Notes under the pieces: model-generated | Database searches by the model: none | Seen by the model: the letters and a program-made list of their open reading frames with translations, nothing else | What the model was told of the DNA's origin: nothing | Assembly (NCBI GenBank): GCA_021792365.1 | Contig: JAJYUT010000001.1 | Span: forward strand, 992,001 to 1,056,000 | DNA length: 64,000 bases | Direction: 5' to 3' | Source of the DNA: Pseudomonadota bacterium | GTDB lineage: Bacteria; Pseudomonadota; Alphaproteobacteria; Dongiales; Dongiaceae | In this document: in pieces, positions 51,839 through 60,506 of the stretch | Position numbering within the stretch: the first letter of the stretch is position 1 | Layout of the letters: the number at the start of each line of letters is the position of its first letter | Program-made: the position numbers and the translations under genes

Positions 51839-53428
51839 CTATTCGGCCGCCAGCCCCGTCGGCGATGCCAGCGCCTTGCGGATCAGGTCCGCCGTCTCCT
51901 TGCGCCCATACAGCGCGATGAAGGAGCCGAAGCGCGGGCCCTGATCCTGCCCCAGCAGCACCTCGTAGAGCGCCTTGAACCAGGCGCGCAGCTCCGGGAA
52001 GGGATGCGCCTTGCCGATCTCGTAGACCTGGGTCTGCATGTCCTCACCCGTCGCTTCGGCCGGCGCGGTCTCCAGGTAAGTCAGCAGCTCGCCAAGGGCC
52101 GTGCGCTCCATCTCGGTCGGCGCGCGATACTTCTTCGCCGGCTTCACGAAGTCGCGGTAGTAGTTGATCGCGTAGCCGACCAGCTTGTCGAGGAAGGGCG
52201 CGCTCTGCGGCGTCGCCTCCGGGCGGTAGCGCGTGATGAAGCCCCAGAGCTGCGACTTCTCCTCCGCATTCGCCACGCTGGCGAGGTTGAGCAGGATGCC
52301 GTAGCTGAGGTCGGAGACCGCCTTGGGCGGCTGGCCGTTATGGATGTGCCAGACGGGATTCTCCAGCCTCTGCGCCGGCGCCTCTTCTTCGAACTTCGCG
52401 TTGAAGGTGAGGTAATCGTCGACCGCCCGCGGGATTACGTCGAAATAGAGCCGCTTCGCCGCGCGCGGCTTCTGGTACATGAAAAGCGCCAGGCTCTCGG
52501 GCGGCGCATAGGCCAGCCATTCCTCGACGCTGAGGCCGTTGCCCTTGGACTTGGAGATCTTCTGTCCCTTGTCGTCCAGGAACAGCTCGTAGTTGAAGCC
52601 TTCGGGCGGCTTGCTGCCGAGGATCCGGCAGATCTTCCCGGCCAGCTCCACCGACGGAATCAGGTCCTTGCCCGACATCTCGTAGTCGACGCCGAGCGCG
52701 TGCCAGCGCATGCCCCAATCCGGCTTCCATTGCAGCTTGCAGCGGCCGCCGGTGACCGGCGTCTCCACTTCGCTGCCGTCCTCGTCGGTGTAGGTGATGG
52801 TGCCGGCGGTGATGTCGTATTTGGTGACCGGCACCTGCAGCACGCAGCCGGTCTTCTCGGAGATCGGCAGGAACGGAGAATAGGTCGCGGCCCGCTCTTC
52901 GCGCAGCGAGGGCAGCATCACTTCCATGACCTTCGCGTAGTGCTTGAGCACCTCGAGCAAGGCGGCGTCGAACCGGCCGGAGGTGTAGAACTCCGTGGAG
53001 GACTGGAACTCGTATTCGAAGCCGAAGGAATCCAGGAAGCGCCGCAGCATCGCGTTGTTGTGATGGCCGAAGCTCTCGTATTCGCCGAACGGGTCCGGCA
53101 CCTTGGTGAGCGGCTTGCCCAGATGCTTGGCCAGCATGTCCTGGTTGGGCACGTTGGTCGGCACCTTGCGCAGGCCGTCCATGTCGTCGGAGAAGGCGAA
53201 CAGGCGCGTCGGCATGTCGCTCAGCCGGTGGAACGCGCGCCGCACCATGGTGGTGCGCACCACCTCGCCGAAGGTGCCGATATGCGGCAGGCCGGAGGGG
53301 CCGTAGCCGGTCTCGAACAGCACATAGCCCTTGGCCGGCGGCGCATCCTTGTAGCGCTCGACCAGCTTGCGCGCCTCCTCGAATGGCCAGGCGCGCGCCG
53401 CTTGGGCATATTGCCGTTCGGAACTCAT
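51839..53428 (-). CDS. lysK: Lysyl-tRNA synthetase, class I
   Basis: A 529-residue class I LysRS, the archaeal-type enzyme that many alphaproteobacteria use instead of the common class II LysS. The HIGH-type motif is in [15 protein letters not shown] and the KMSKS-type motif is [10 protein letters not shown]. The central anticodon and substrate segments match the family length. The start MSSERQ at 53428 has GAGGA just upstream; the frame is open 4 codons further. It lies 4 bp upstream of murI on the same strand. Confidence 0.95.
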   Translation of the reverse strand: MSSERQYAQAARAWPFEEARKLVERYKDAPPAKGYVLFETGYGPSGLPHIGTFGEVVRTTMVRRAFHRLSDMPTRLFAFSDDMDGLRKVPTNVPNQDMLAKHLGKPLTKVPDPFGEYESFGHHNNAMLRRFLDSFGFEYEFQSSTEFYTSGRFDAALLEVLKHYAKVMEVMLPSLREERAATYSPFLPISEKTGCVLQVPVTKYDITAGTITYTDEDGSEVETPVTGGRCKLQWKPDWGMRWHALGVDYEMSGKDLIPSVELAGKICRILGSKPPEGFNYELFLDDKGQKISKSKGNGLSVEEWLAYAPPESLALFMYQKPRAAKRLYFDVIPRAVDDYLTFNAKFEEEAPAQRLENPVWHIHNGQPPKAVSDLSYGILLNLASVANAEEKSQLWGFITRYRPEATPQSAPFLDKLVGYAINYYRDFVKPAKKYRAPTEMERTALGELLTYLETAPAEATGEDMQTQVYEIGKAHPFPELRAWFKALYEVLLGQDQGPRFGSFIALYGRKETADLIRKALASPTGLAAE

Positions 53429-53505
53429 CTCTTTCCTCAAAAAGCAGGTAACAGCCGGCCCCGAACCTAGTGATTGCAGCCGGGGGGAGCAAGCAGGATC
53501 GCGCC

Positions 53506-53534
53506 CGAAAACGGCGGAATCCGGGCGATTCCGC
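53506..53534 (-). terminator. Possible rho-independent terminator after the phosphatase-fold gene
   Basis: Arms GCGGAATC (53514-53521) and GATTCCGC (53527-53534) form an 8-bp stem with a 5-nt loop. On the minus strand it is followed by CGTTTTC. The short T run makes it a weak terminator between the 53537 gene and lysK. Confidence 0.4.
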
Positions 53535-53536
53535 GC

Positions 53537-54550
53537 CTATTCGGCGCGCCAGCCGATCTCCGCGACCAGCGGCAGGTGGTCGGAGCCGAGCCGGGGGCCG
53601 AGCGCCGCACGCAGCAGCGTCACGCGCCCGCGCACCCAGACATGGTCGAGCGGCAGGCGCACGAGCGGCGGCAGCCAGACCGGCCAGGAGGGACGCAGCT
53701 TGCGGTCGTTCGCGAGTCCCGTCTTGCGCTCCAGATCCCGGAGATAGGACGACCAGCCCGCCGCGTTGCAGTCGCCGGCCAGGATGAGGTCGCTGGGCGC
53801 GGCGCGGACCAGGTCGGCGACGGACTCGAACTCCACCGGGATGCGATGCGCGTCGCGCAGGCGCAACGGATTGGTGGGATGGATCGCGACCAGGGTGATG
53901 GCGCGCCCGTCGACCGCGAAATCGGCCGCTAGATGGCGCGGCAGGACATCGTCCCCGATGCCGCCGCTGCGCCGCGCCAGGGGAAAGCGCGACAGGATGA
54001 CGATGCCATAGGGGTTGTCCGGCGCGCAGGTGTCCAGCGCGTGCGGGAAGCGCGTCTCGAGGCCGCGCAGATGCTTGCGCGCCTCCGGCGTCACCTCGCA
54101 CAAAGCGAGCACGTCGGCATCGAGGTCGCTCAATCCGTCGATCATGCGCGCGAAGCCGGTGTTCTTGTGCAGCAGATTGGCGGCCGCGAGGCGCAGCAGC
54201 GGCCCGCCCTCCGCCAGTCTGTCCTCCGCCAGTTTGCCCTCCGCCGGTTTGTCCTCCGCCAGTTTGCTCTCCGGCAGTTTGCTCTCCGGCAGTGCCGGCG
54301 CGGCCTTGCGCGGCCACAGGCGCCAGCTCCAATAGGCCGCGACGGCGAGGGAGAGCGCGGCCGCGATCCAGTCGCCCCGCAAAATGGCGCCGATCAGGGC
54401 GACGAGGCCAAGCTGCCAAAGCTGCAGCCCCCAATGCTGCGGCACGCCAAGCAGCGGCCGGCGCGGAAACAGGATCGCCAGTAGGCTCGCGATGGCCAGG
54501 AACGCGACCAGCAGGTGCAGGAGCAGCAGGAGGGCGGGAGAATTCATCAT
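53537..54550 (-). CDS. Membrane-anchored endonuclease/exonuclease/phosphatase-fold protein
   Basis: A 337-residue protein with three N-terminal hydrophobic helices (about 7-90), then a linker made of five-residue repeats, then an EEP-superfamily domain: RLAAANLLHKNTG, ALCEVTPEARKHL, DNPYGIVILSRFPL, HPTNPL, LAGDCNAAGWSS and SDHLPLVAEI at the end. The metal-binding residues are intact. Such proteins act as phosphodiesterases; here the active domain probably faces the periplasm. The repeat linker is variable-looking. Confidence 0.85.
   Translation of the reverse strand: MMNSPALLLLLHLLVAFLAIASLLAILFPRRPLLGVPQHWGLQLWQLGLVALIGAILRGDWIAAALSLAVAAYWSWRLWPRKAAPALPESKLPESKLAEDKPAEGKLAEDRLAEGGPLLRLAAANLLHKNTGFARMIDGLSDLDADVLALCEVTPEARKHLRGLETRFPHALDTCAPDNPYGIVILSRFPLARRSGGIGDDVLPRHLAADFAVDGRAITLVAIHPTNPLRLRDAHRIPVEFESVADLVRAAPSDLILAGDCNAAGWSSYLRDLERKTGLANDRKLRPSWPVWLPPLVRLPLDHVWVRGRVTLLRAALGPRLGSDHLPLVAEIGWRAE
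54219..54308 (-). repeat. 15-bp tandem repeat encoding a Lys/Glu-rich linker
   Basis: Six 15-bp units close to CTCCGCCAGTTTGTC start at 54219 and repeat to about 54308, the last diverged. They encode K/R-L-A/P-E-D/S/G pentapeptides linking the membrane part to the catalytic domain of the EEP protein. The period preserves the frame. Confidence 0.85.
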
Positions 54551-54659
54551 GTCCTCGTCGGGCGGGCCGCAGGATCGCCGCGCGGCCGGTTGCCGTCAAT
54601 CCGCGCCGCTCGCTCAAATGCCGGCCTTTTCTTCACGACCCCTTCACCATTTCTCCGCC

Positions 54660-55127
54660 ATGCTCAAGGGCGGACCGCGGCCTTCCATGCCGCGGGACCG
54701 GAGCGACGGCCTGGAACGAGGGCTCGAAACGAGAGCCTGGAACGAGGGATCGCCTCATTTGAGCGGACCAAGTCCTCTTCTGCGGATCGCCTGGATCAGC
54801 GCGGCGATCGTCATCGGCGCGGTCGTCGTCGGCTCGCAGCTCTCGACCGGCAGCCTCTCCCGATTGCTCCCCCCGCGCCACGGCGACATGGACACTGACC
54901 CGGAGGAAGTCAGTCTGGACGAGCCGACCGCCGACGAATACGGCGCGGAGGATAGCGGGGACGACACCGAAGCCGAAGAGGCGTTCCTCGACGAATCCGC
55001 CGATGAAACCGCCGGAGACGACGCGGAGGTGTCCGCCGACGAGGAGGAATTCGCACCCGAAGATGAGTTCGCGTCCGAAGAGGACGATGGCGATGAAGCG
55101 GAAGAAGGCGATCCGGACGAGTTGTGA
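54660..55127 (+). CDS. Membrane protein with a highly acidic C-terminal tail
   Basis: A 155-residue protein: an Arg/Gly-rich N-terminal stretch, one transmembrane helix (IAWISAAIVIGAVVVGSQL) and a C-terminal tail of some 75 residues that is mostly Glu, Asp and Ala. The orientation puts the tail outside the cytoplasm if the positive-inside rule holds. Function unknown. The start is uncertain: ATG 54660 or 54687, neither with a strong binding site. It is divergent from the EEP gene. Confidence 0.6.
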   Translation: MLKGGPRPSMPRDRSDGLERGLETRAWNEGSPHLSGPSPLLRIAWISAAIVIGAVVVGSQLSTGSLSRLLPPRHGDMDTDPEEVSLDEPTADEYGAEDSGDDTEAEEAFLDESADETAGDDAEVSADEEEFAPEDEFASEEDDGDEAEEGDPDEL

Positions 55128-55186
55128 TCCGCCAGCATCCTAAATCGGCTCTTGGCTGAGAGCCGTCCGGATCGACCCACGCGCCC

Positions 55187-56272
55187 CTACGCGTAGTACC
55201 GCCCGAACCGGTTGCCCAGGAAGTCGCCGAGGGCGCATTGCTCCTGGCGGATGAAGCCCTGTTTCGGCAGCTTGCCGTCGAAGAACAGGTCGACCATCGC
55301 GGTGATGCCGGCGGCGGTGGTGATCTGGATCGCGCTCATCAGCTTGCCCCCGGTCGGACCACCAACCTCCTGTGCGTAGATCTTCTTGGCATAGCTCTCC
55401 TGCGTCAGGCGCCCCTCGCGCATGCCGGTGACGACGACGAAGATCAGCACCACGTCCTGATGCGTGATGGGCACGGAGGTCTCGAGGATGTCCTTGAGGA
55501 GACCGCGCCGATCCTTGAGGCGCAGATCCTCCAGCAGCATCTTCATGATCCCGCAATGGCCGGGATAGCGCACGGTCTTGTAGTTGAGGCTCTCGACCTT
55601 GCCTTCCAGGGTCTCGCACAAGGTGCCGAGGCCGCCGGAGGTGTTGAAGCATTCGTAGTCGATGCCGTCGAGCGAGAAATGCTCCAGCCCTTCCATCGGC
55701 ATCACCTCGGTGAGCTTGCCCTCGTGGATCGCCTCGCAGGGATTGCAGTATTCGTTGATAAGGCCGTCGGTCGACCAGGTGAGATTGTATTTGAGCGCAT
55801 TGGCCGGGAATTCCGGCAGCGCGCCGACGCGCATGTGCACCTCGCGCAGGCTGTCGAAGCGGCTGGCAAGATCGTTGGCGACGATGGAAATGAAGCCGGG
55901 CGCCAGCCCGCATTGCGGCGCGAAGGCCACTTTCGCGGTCTTTGCGATTGCCTTCACGGCGCGCGTTGTCTCGACATCTTCGGTGAGATCGAAATAGTGC
56001 GCCTCGACCTCCGCGCAGGTCCGGGCCACCCCGGGATTGAGGAAGAAGGGCAGCGCGGAGAGCACCGCATCCTGGCCCGCCGCGATCTTCGCCAGCGCGG
56101 CGCTGTCGCTGACATCGATCTCGTGCGTCTTCGCGCGCGCGCCGGCCGCCTGCCGCAGGAACGTGGCGTCGCTGTCGGCGATGGAGATGTCATAGCCGCC
56201 GCTGCCATGCAGCAGGTCGACGATGGCGCCGCCGATCTTGCCGGCGCCGAGAATCAGGACTTTGCGGGTCAT
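55187..56272 (-). CDS. Saccharopine/lysine dehydrogenase-family oxidoreductase
   Basis: A 361-residue NAD(P)-dependent enzyme with the Rossmann start VLILGAGKIGGAIVDLL, then SALPFFLNPGVARTCAE and QCGLAPGFISIVAND. These match the saccharopine dehydrogenase family and lysine 6-dehydrogenase (EC 1.4.1.18)-like proteins, which oxidise lysine or its derivatives. Divergence from an Lrp-type regulator supports an amino-acid catabolic role; which substrate is inference. Confidence 0.83.
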   Translation of the reverse strand: MTRKVLILGAGKIGGAIVDLLHGSGGYDISIADSDATFLRQAAGARAKTHEIDVSDSAALAKIAAGQDAVLSALPFFLNPGVARTCAEVEAHYFDLTEDVETTRAVKAIAKTAKVAFAPQCGLAPGFISIVANDLASRFDSLREVHMRVGALPEFPANALKYNLTWSTDGLINEYCNPCEAIHEGKLTEVMPMEGLEHFSLDGIDYECFNTSGGLGTLCETLEGKVESLNYKTVRYPGHCGIMKMLLEDLRLKDRRGLLKDILETSVPITHQDVVLIFVVVTGMREGRLTQESYAKKIYAQEVGGPTGGKLMSAIQITTAAGITAMVDLFFDGKLPKQGFIRQEQCALGDFLGNRFGRYYA

Positions 56273-56397
56273 CAGGGAGTTTCCTTTGCGATGCGGCGGG
56301 CTTGCTTGTCCCGCGATGGTAAGACCTTGGCAGGGGTTGCTTTAAGCCTGCGAAAGGTGAAAAAAGAGGCGGCAGACCGGCGAATCGACGGGGAATT

Positions 56398-56841
56398 ATG
56401 GCAAAGCGCAATTTGGATGACACCGACCGCCGCTTGATCTCCTTGCTGCGGGCGAATGCGCGCATGCCGACCGCCGCGCTGGGCCGCCATCTCGGCCTCT
56501 CGCGCAGCGCCGTGCAGGAGCGGTTGAAACGGCTGGAGCGCGACGGCGTCATCACCGGCTACACCATCGTGCTGGGCGAGACGGCGGAGCATCCCGGCGT
56601 CTCCGCCCACGTCCTGCTGACCCTCGATCCCAAGTTCCAGGACCGTGCCATGGCCGCGCTCAAGGGCCTGCCGGAGGTTTCGAGCTGCTATACGGTGAGC
56701 GGCGTCTATGACGCGGTGGCCATGGTCCGGGCCTCCACCTCGTCGCATCTGGACGAAGTGCTCACGCGCATCGGCCGCCTGCCCGGCATCACGCGCACCA
56801 CCTCCGCAATCCTGCTCTCGACGATGTTCGAGCGCGGGTAG
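56398..56841 (+). CDS. Lrp/AsnC-family transcriptional regulator
   Basis: A 147-residue regulator. The N-terminal helix-turn-helix reads LDDTDRRLISLLRANARMPT and LGRHLGLSRSAVQERLKRLE. The C-terminal RAM/ligand domain has GVSAHVLLTLDP and VSSCYTVSGVYDAVAMV. Divergent from the saccharopine/lysine dehydrogenase-family gene, which it most likely controls in response to an amino acid. Confidence 0.93.
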   Translation: MAKRNLDDTDRRLISLLRANARMPTAALGRHLGLSRSAVQERLKRLERDGVITGYTIVLGETAEHPGVSAHVLLTLDPKFQDRAMAALKGLPEVSSCYTVSGVYDAVAMVRASTSSHLDEVLTRIGRLPGITRTTSAILLSTMFERG

Positions 56842-56847
56842 CGCGCT

Positions 56848-57657
56848 TCAGAAATCTCCGAACGCCGCGATTGCGGCAGGGTCGTAGCCGCGGCTGGCGA
56901 TCAGGAGCTGGCGTGAATAGGCGTGCAACAGGCGGCCTTCGCTGAGATCGTCGGCGCTAGCGGTCTCCACCACCTCGCCGGTGCGCATGATGGAGAGTCG
57001 CGCGCACATATGCGCGACGACGCCGAGGTCGTGGCTCACCAGCACATAGGTGAGGCCGAGCTGCTGGCGCAGGTCGGTCAGCAGGTTGAGCACTTCCGCC
57101 TGGATCGACACGTCGAGCGCCGAGGTCGGCTCGTCGAGCAGCACCACTTTGGGCTCGAGGATGAGCGCGCGCGCGATGGCGACGCGCTGCCGCTGGCCGC
57201 CGGACAATTGGTGGGGATAGCGGAAGCGGAACTCCGGGCCGAGGCCCACGCGGTCCAGCGCCGCGCGCACCCGCGTCTCGACATCCTCGACTCCATGGAT
57301 GGCGAGCGGCTCGCTGAGGATGTGGTCCACCGTGTGCTTGGGATGCAGCGAGCCGTAGGGGTCCTGGAACACCATCTGCACCAGCCGGCGCAGGGCGCGC
57401 GGACGCTTGGCCGCGAGCTTCTGCCCCGCGATTGCCATGTGGCCGGACCAGAACGGGTTGAGTCCCGCCAGCGCGCGCAGGATGGTGGACTTGCCGGAGC
57501 CCGATTCGCCGACCAGCCCGTAGCTCTCGCCGGGCGCCACGGTGAAGCTGACGTTCTTCACCGCATCGACGCGGTCCGCGCCCTGGCCGAAGCTGATCGA
57601 GAGATCCCGGATCTCGATCATCGGCTGTGCCGCGCTCTCGGTCACGATCTCGGTCAC
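56848..57657 (-). CDS. Peptide ABC transporter ATP-binding protein (DppF/OppF-like)
   Basis: A 269-residue ATPase. Walker A is GESGSGKST, the signature LSGGQRQRVAIARAL, Walker B VVLLDEPTSALD, and the switch His is in VSHDLGVV. GTG 57657 overlaps the stop of the preceding ATPase gene as GTGA. Last gene of a five-gene transporter operon in the A-B-C-D-F order. Confidence 0.93.
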   Translation of the reverse strand: MTEIVTESAAQPMIEIRDLSISFGQGADRVDAVKNVSFTVAPGESYGLVGESGSGKSTILRALAGLNPFWSGHMAIAGQKLAAKRPRALRRLVQMVFQDPYGSLHPKHTVDHILSEPLAIHGVEDVETRVRAALDRVGLGPEFRFRYPHQLSGGQRQRVAIARALILEPKVVLLDEPTSALDVSIQAEVLNLLTDLRQQLGLTYVLVSHDLGVVAHMCARLSIMRTGEVVETASADDLSEGRLLHAYSRQLLIASRGYDPAAIAAFGDF

Positions 57658-58505
57658 GGGCGCACCGGCTCCATCCAGGATGGATCGCGCTGCAGCACCG
57701 GCAGGCGCGCCCGGCGCTGGTCGATCTCCGGCGGACAGGCGAGCAGGCCGCGCGTATAGGGGTGCCTCGCCTCGGCGAGTTCGCTGGCGGTCAGCTTCTC
57801 CAGCACCTGCCCCGCATACATGACAAGCACGCGGTCGCAAAAGGTGCGCACCAGGTTGAGGTCGTGGCTGATGAAGATGAGGCCCATGTGCCGCGTCTTC
57901 ACCAGGTCGTCGAGGATGGCCAGCACCTGCAGCCGCACGGTCACGTCGAGCGCTGAGGTTGGCTCGTCGGCGATCAGCAGCTCCGGCTCGGCCATCAGCA
58001 TCATGGCGATCATGGCGCGCTGGCCCATGCCGCCGGACAGCTCATGCGGCCAGGCGCGGAACACGCGCTCCGGGTCGCGGATGCGCACCGCCGCCAGCAT
58101 GCCGAGCGCGTGCTGGCGCGCTGCCGCGCCCTCCTTGATCTCGCGCGCCGCTTCCAGCAATTGCTCGCCGATGGTCATGACGGGGTTGAGCGAGTATTTC
58201 GGGTCCTGCATCACCATGGCGATGCGTTTGCCGCGGATGGTACGCCATTGCTGCTCCGACAGGCCGATGAGGGTCTGGCCGTGAAAGGCAAGCTTCTCCG
58301 CCGTCACCTTGCCGGGCGTGAGTCCCAGGATGGCCCGGCCGGTCTGCGACTTGCCCGATCCGGATTCGCCGACGATGGCGAGCTTCTCGCGCCCCATGGC
58401 GAAGCTGACATCGCGTACCGCGTGCACCACGCCAACCGGCGTGTTGAAGCGGATATTGAGCTTCTCGACTTCCAGGATGGGGCCTTTCTCCATCAGCCCT
58501 CTCAT
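57654..58505 (-). CDS. Peptide ABC transporter ATP-binding protein (DppD/OppD-like)
   Basis: A 283-residue ATPase with Walker A GESGSGKSQ, signature LSGGMGQRAMIAMMLM, Walker B LLIADEPTSALD and ISHDLNLV. The C-terminal extension (HPYTRGLLACPPEID) is the Opp-type domain. The signature departs slightly from the LSGGQ form, as is common in this subunit. ATG 58505 overlaps the DppC stop by ATGA. Confidence 0.93.
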   Translation of the reverse strand: MRGLMEKGPILEVEKLNIRFNTPVGVVHAVRDVSFAMGREKLAIVGESGSGKSQTGRAILGLTPGKVTAEKLAFHGQTLIGLSEQQWRTIRGKRIAMVMQDPKYSLNPVMTIGEQLLEAAREIKEGAAARQHALGMLAAVRIRDPERVFRAWPHELSGGMGQRAMIAMMLMAEPELLIADEPTSALDVTVRLQVLAILDDLVKTRHMGLIFISHDLNLVRTFCDRVLVMYAGQVLEKLTASELAEARHPYTRGLLACPPEIDQRRARLPVLQRDPSWMEPVRP

Positions 58506-59425
58506 CCTTCCCTGGGATCAAGCACGTCGCGCAGGCCGTCGCCGATCAGGTTGAAGCCGAGGCTGACGATGAAGATGGCGACACCGGGATAGGTGCAGAC
58601 CCACCATTGCTCCAGGATCTGGCTGCGGCCTTCAGAGACCATCGCGCCCCATTCCGGCTGCGGCGGCGCGACGCCCAGGCCGAGAAAGCCGAGGCCCGCC
58701 GCGATCAGGATGACGCCCGCCATGTCCAGCGAGACGCGCACGATCAGCGAAGGCATGCACATCGGCATGATATGGCCGATCAGGATGCGCATGCCGGATG
58801 CACCGCTGATCCGCGCCGCCGCGATGTAGTCGGTGCCGCGGACAGTCAGCGTCTCGGCGCGTGCGATGCGCGCATAGGGCGGCCAGCTGGTGAGCGCGAT
58901 CGCCAGCACGGCGTTCTCGATGCCCGGGCCCAAGGCCGCGGCGAAGGCGAGGGCGAGCACCAGCTTGGGAAAAGCGAGGAAGGCGTCGGTCAGGCGCATC
59001 AGCACCGCTTCGACCTTCCCGCCCAGGTAGCCGGCGGTGGCGCCGATCACGATGCCGACCGGGGCCGCGGTGATCGCCACCATGAAAATGATGAGCAAGG
59101 TGGTGCGAGAGCCGTAGACGATGCGGCTCCAGATGTCGCGGCCCTGCTGGTCGGTGCCGAGCCAATGCTCGCCGCCCGGCGCCACCAGCCGGTTGCCGAG
59201 ATCGCCGGCAATCGGGTTGTGCGGCGCCACCCAGGGCGCGAACACGGCGCAGAACACGAGGATCGCGACGATCACCAGTCCCAGCATGGCGAGCGGATTG
59301 CGCGCGAACGCGACCCAGCTCAGATAGGCGCGGCTCAGCCGCGCCTGCAGCCGCGATTGCGGCGTCTCCGCCAGCAGCCATTTTCGCCACCGCGGCGGCG
59401 TGACGGCGATGGCCCAGTCGGTCAT
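58502..59425 (-). CDS. Peptide ABC transporter permease (DppC/OppC-like)
   Basis: A 307-residue inner-membrane permease with six helices. It has the OppC-type N-terminal region (HNPIAGDLGNRLVAPGGEHWLGTDQQGRD) and the EAA-loop region RAETLTVRGTDYIAAARISG. Partner of the permease 10 bp upstream. Confidence 0.93.
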   Translation of the reverse strand: MTDWAIAVTPPRWRKWLLAETPQSRLQARLSRAYLSWVAFARNPLAMLGLVIVAILVFCAVFAPWVAPHNPIAGDLGNRLVAPGGEHWLGTDQQGRDIWSRIVYGSRTTLLIIFMVAITAAPVGIVIGATAGYLGGKVEAVLMRLTDAFLAFPKLVLALAFAAALGPGIENAVLAIALTSWPPYARIARAETLTVRGTDYIAAARISGASGMRILIGHIMPMCMPSLIVRVSLDMAGVILIAAGLGFLGLGVAPPQPEWGAMVSEGRSQILEQWWVCTYPGVAIFIVSLGFNLIGDGLRDVLDPREG

Positions 59426-59435
59426 GCGATGCTCC

Positions 59436-60437
59436 TCATCGCGCCCTCGGATCCAGGACGCGATAGGCCACGTCGGTCAGCATGTTGATGACGATGAAGA
59501 TCGCGCCCACGACAATGGTGCCGCCGAGCACCGCCGGCATGTCCTGGCCGAAGATCGAATCGGTGATGTAGAGCCCGAGGCCGCGCCAGGCGAACACCGT
59601 CTCGGTCAGCACCGAGCCTTCCAGCAGGTTGCCGTAGGACAGCGCGATGACCGTCAGCAGCGGCACCAGGATGTTGCCCATCGCATGCTTCCAGATGATG
59701 CGCCGCTCCGGCACGCCTTTGACGCGCGCGGTCAGGATGTATTCCTGGCGCAACTGTCCCAACATCAGCGAGCGCGTCATGCGGCTGATATAGGCGAGCG
59801 AGAAGTAGCCGAGCAGCGAAGCCGGCAGGATGAGGTGGGCGAGCGCGTTCCTGAAGAGATCGAAGTCGCCGGCGATCAGCGTGTCGATGGTCATGACGCC
59901 GGTCACCGGCGTGACGATCTCCTCATAGCCGAAATCGAGCCGCCCCGGTCCCGGCAGCCAGTCGAGCTTGGCATAGAAGACCAGCAGCCCCATCAGGCCC
60001 AGCCAGAAGATCGGCACCGAATAGCCGATGAGGCCGAAGAAGCGCACCATGTGGTCGATCCAGGTGTCCTTGCGCACGGCGGCCCAGACGCCGAGCGGCA
60101 CGCCGAGCACGACTCCGATCAGCGTGCCGAGCGTCGCCAGCTCCAGGGTCGCCGGAAAGACGCGGGCGAGCTCGGAGGCGATCGGCCGCCCAGTGCGCAC
60201 CGATTCGCCCAGGTCGCCCTGCAGCACGTTGGTGAGATAGATCCAGAACTGTACCAGGATCGGCTTGTCGAGGCCGAGCCGGATGCGCGCCGCTTCGATG
60301 GTGGATTCGGAGGCATGGTCGCCCACCACCGCCAGCACCGGATCGGCCGGCAGGAGCCGCGCGATGATGAAGGTCACCAGCAGCAATCCCAGCAGCGTCG
60401 TCGCGACCGAGAGGATGAGGCGAAGGGCGGCTTTCAT
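59436..60437 (-). CDS. Peptide ABC transporter permease (DppB/OppB-like)
   Basis: A 333-residue inner-membrane permease with a typical DppB N-terminus (VATTLLGLLLVTFIIARLLPADP) and the EAA-loop YILTARVKGVPERRIIWKHA. ATG 60437 is chosen; the frame is open 16 codons further into the upstream stem-loop. It is separated from the binding-protein gene by a perfect hairpin. Confidence 0.93.
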   Translation of the reverse strand: MKAALRLILSVATTLLGLLLVTFIIARLLPADPVLAVVGDHASESTIEAARIRLGLDKPILVQFWIYLTNVLQGDLGESVRTGRPIASELARVFPATLELATLGTLIGVVLGVPLGVWAAVRKDTWIDHMVRFFGLIGYSVPIFWLGLMGLLVFYAKLDWLPGPGRLDFGYEEIVTPVTGVMTIDTLIAGDFDLFRNALAHLILPASLLGYFSLAYISRMTRSLMLGQLRQEYILTARVKGVPERRIIWKHAMGNILVPLLTVIALSYGNLLEGSVLTETVFAWRGLGLYITDSIFGQDMPAVLGGTIVVGAIFIVINMLTDVAYRVLDPRAR

Positions 60438-60456
60438 GCTCTCCCTGAAAACCAAT

Positions 60457-60492
60457 CGGCGGGATGCGTTCCCTGAAGAACGCATCCCGCCG
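60457..60492 (-). terminator. Perfect 15-bp stem-loop between binding-protein and permease genes
   Basis: CGGCGGGATGCGTTC (60457-60471) and GAACGCATCCCGCCG (60478-60492) are perfect arms with a 6-nt loop. There is no T run on the minus strand after it, so it is more likely an RNA-stabilising or attenuating hairpin that lets the binding protein be made in excess over the permease. Confidence 0.7.
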
Positions 60493-60506
60493 GGAGAAGG
60501 TGCCGT

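Noticed and set aside
52338-54617. 759-codon minus-strand frame spanning lysK and the EEP gene
   Set aside because: Same strand but a different frame from both real genes, whose motifs fix their frames. The sequence is low-complexity Arg/Ala/Gly.
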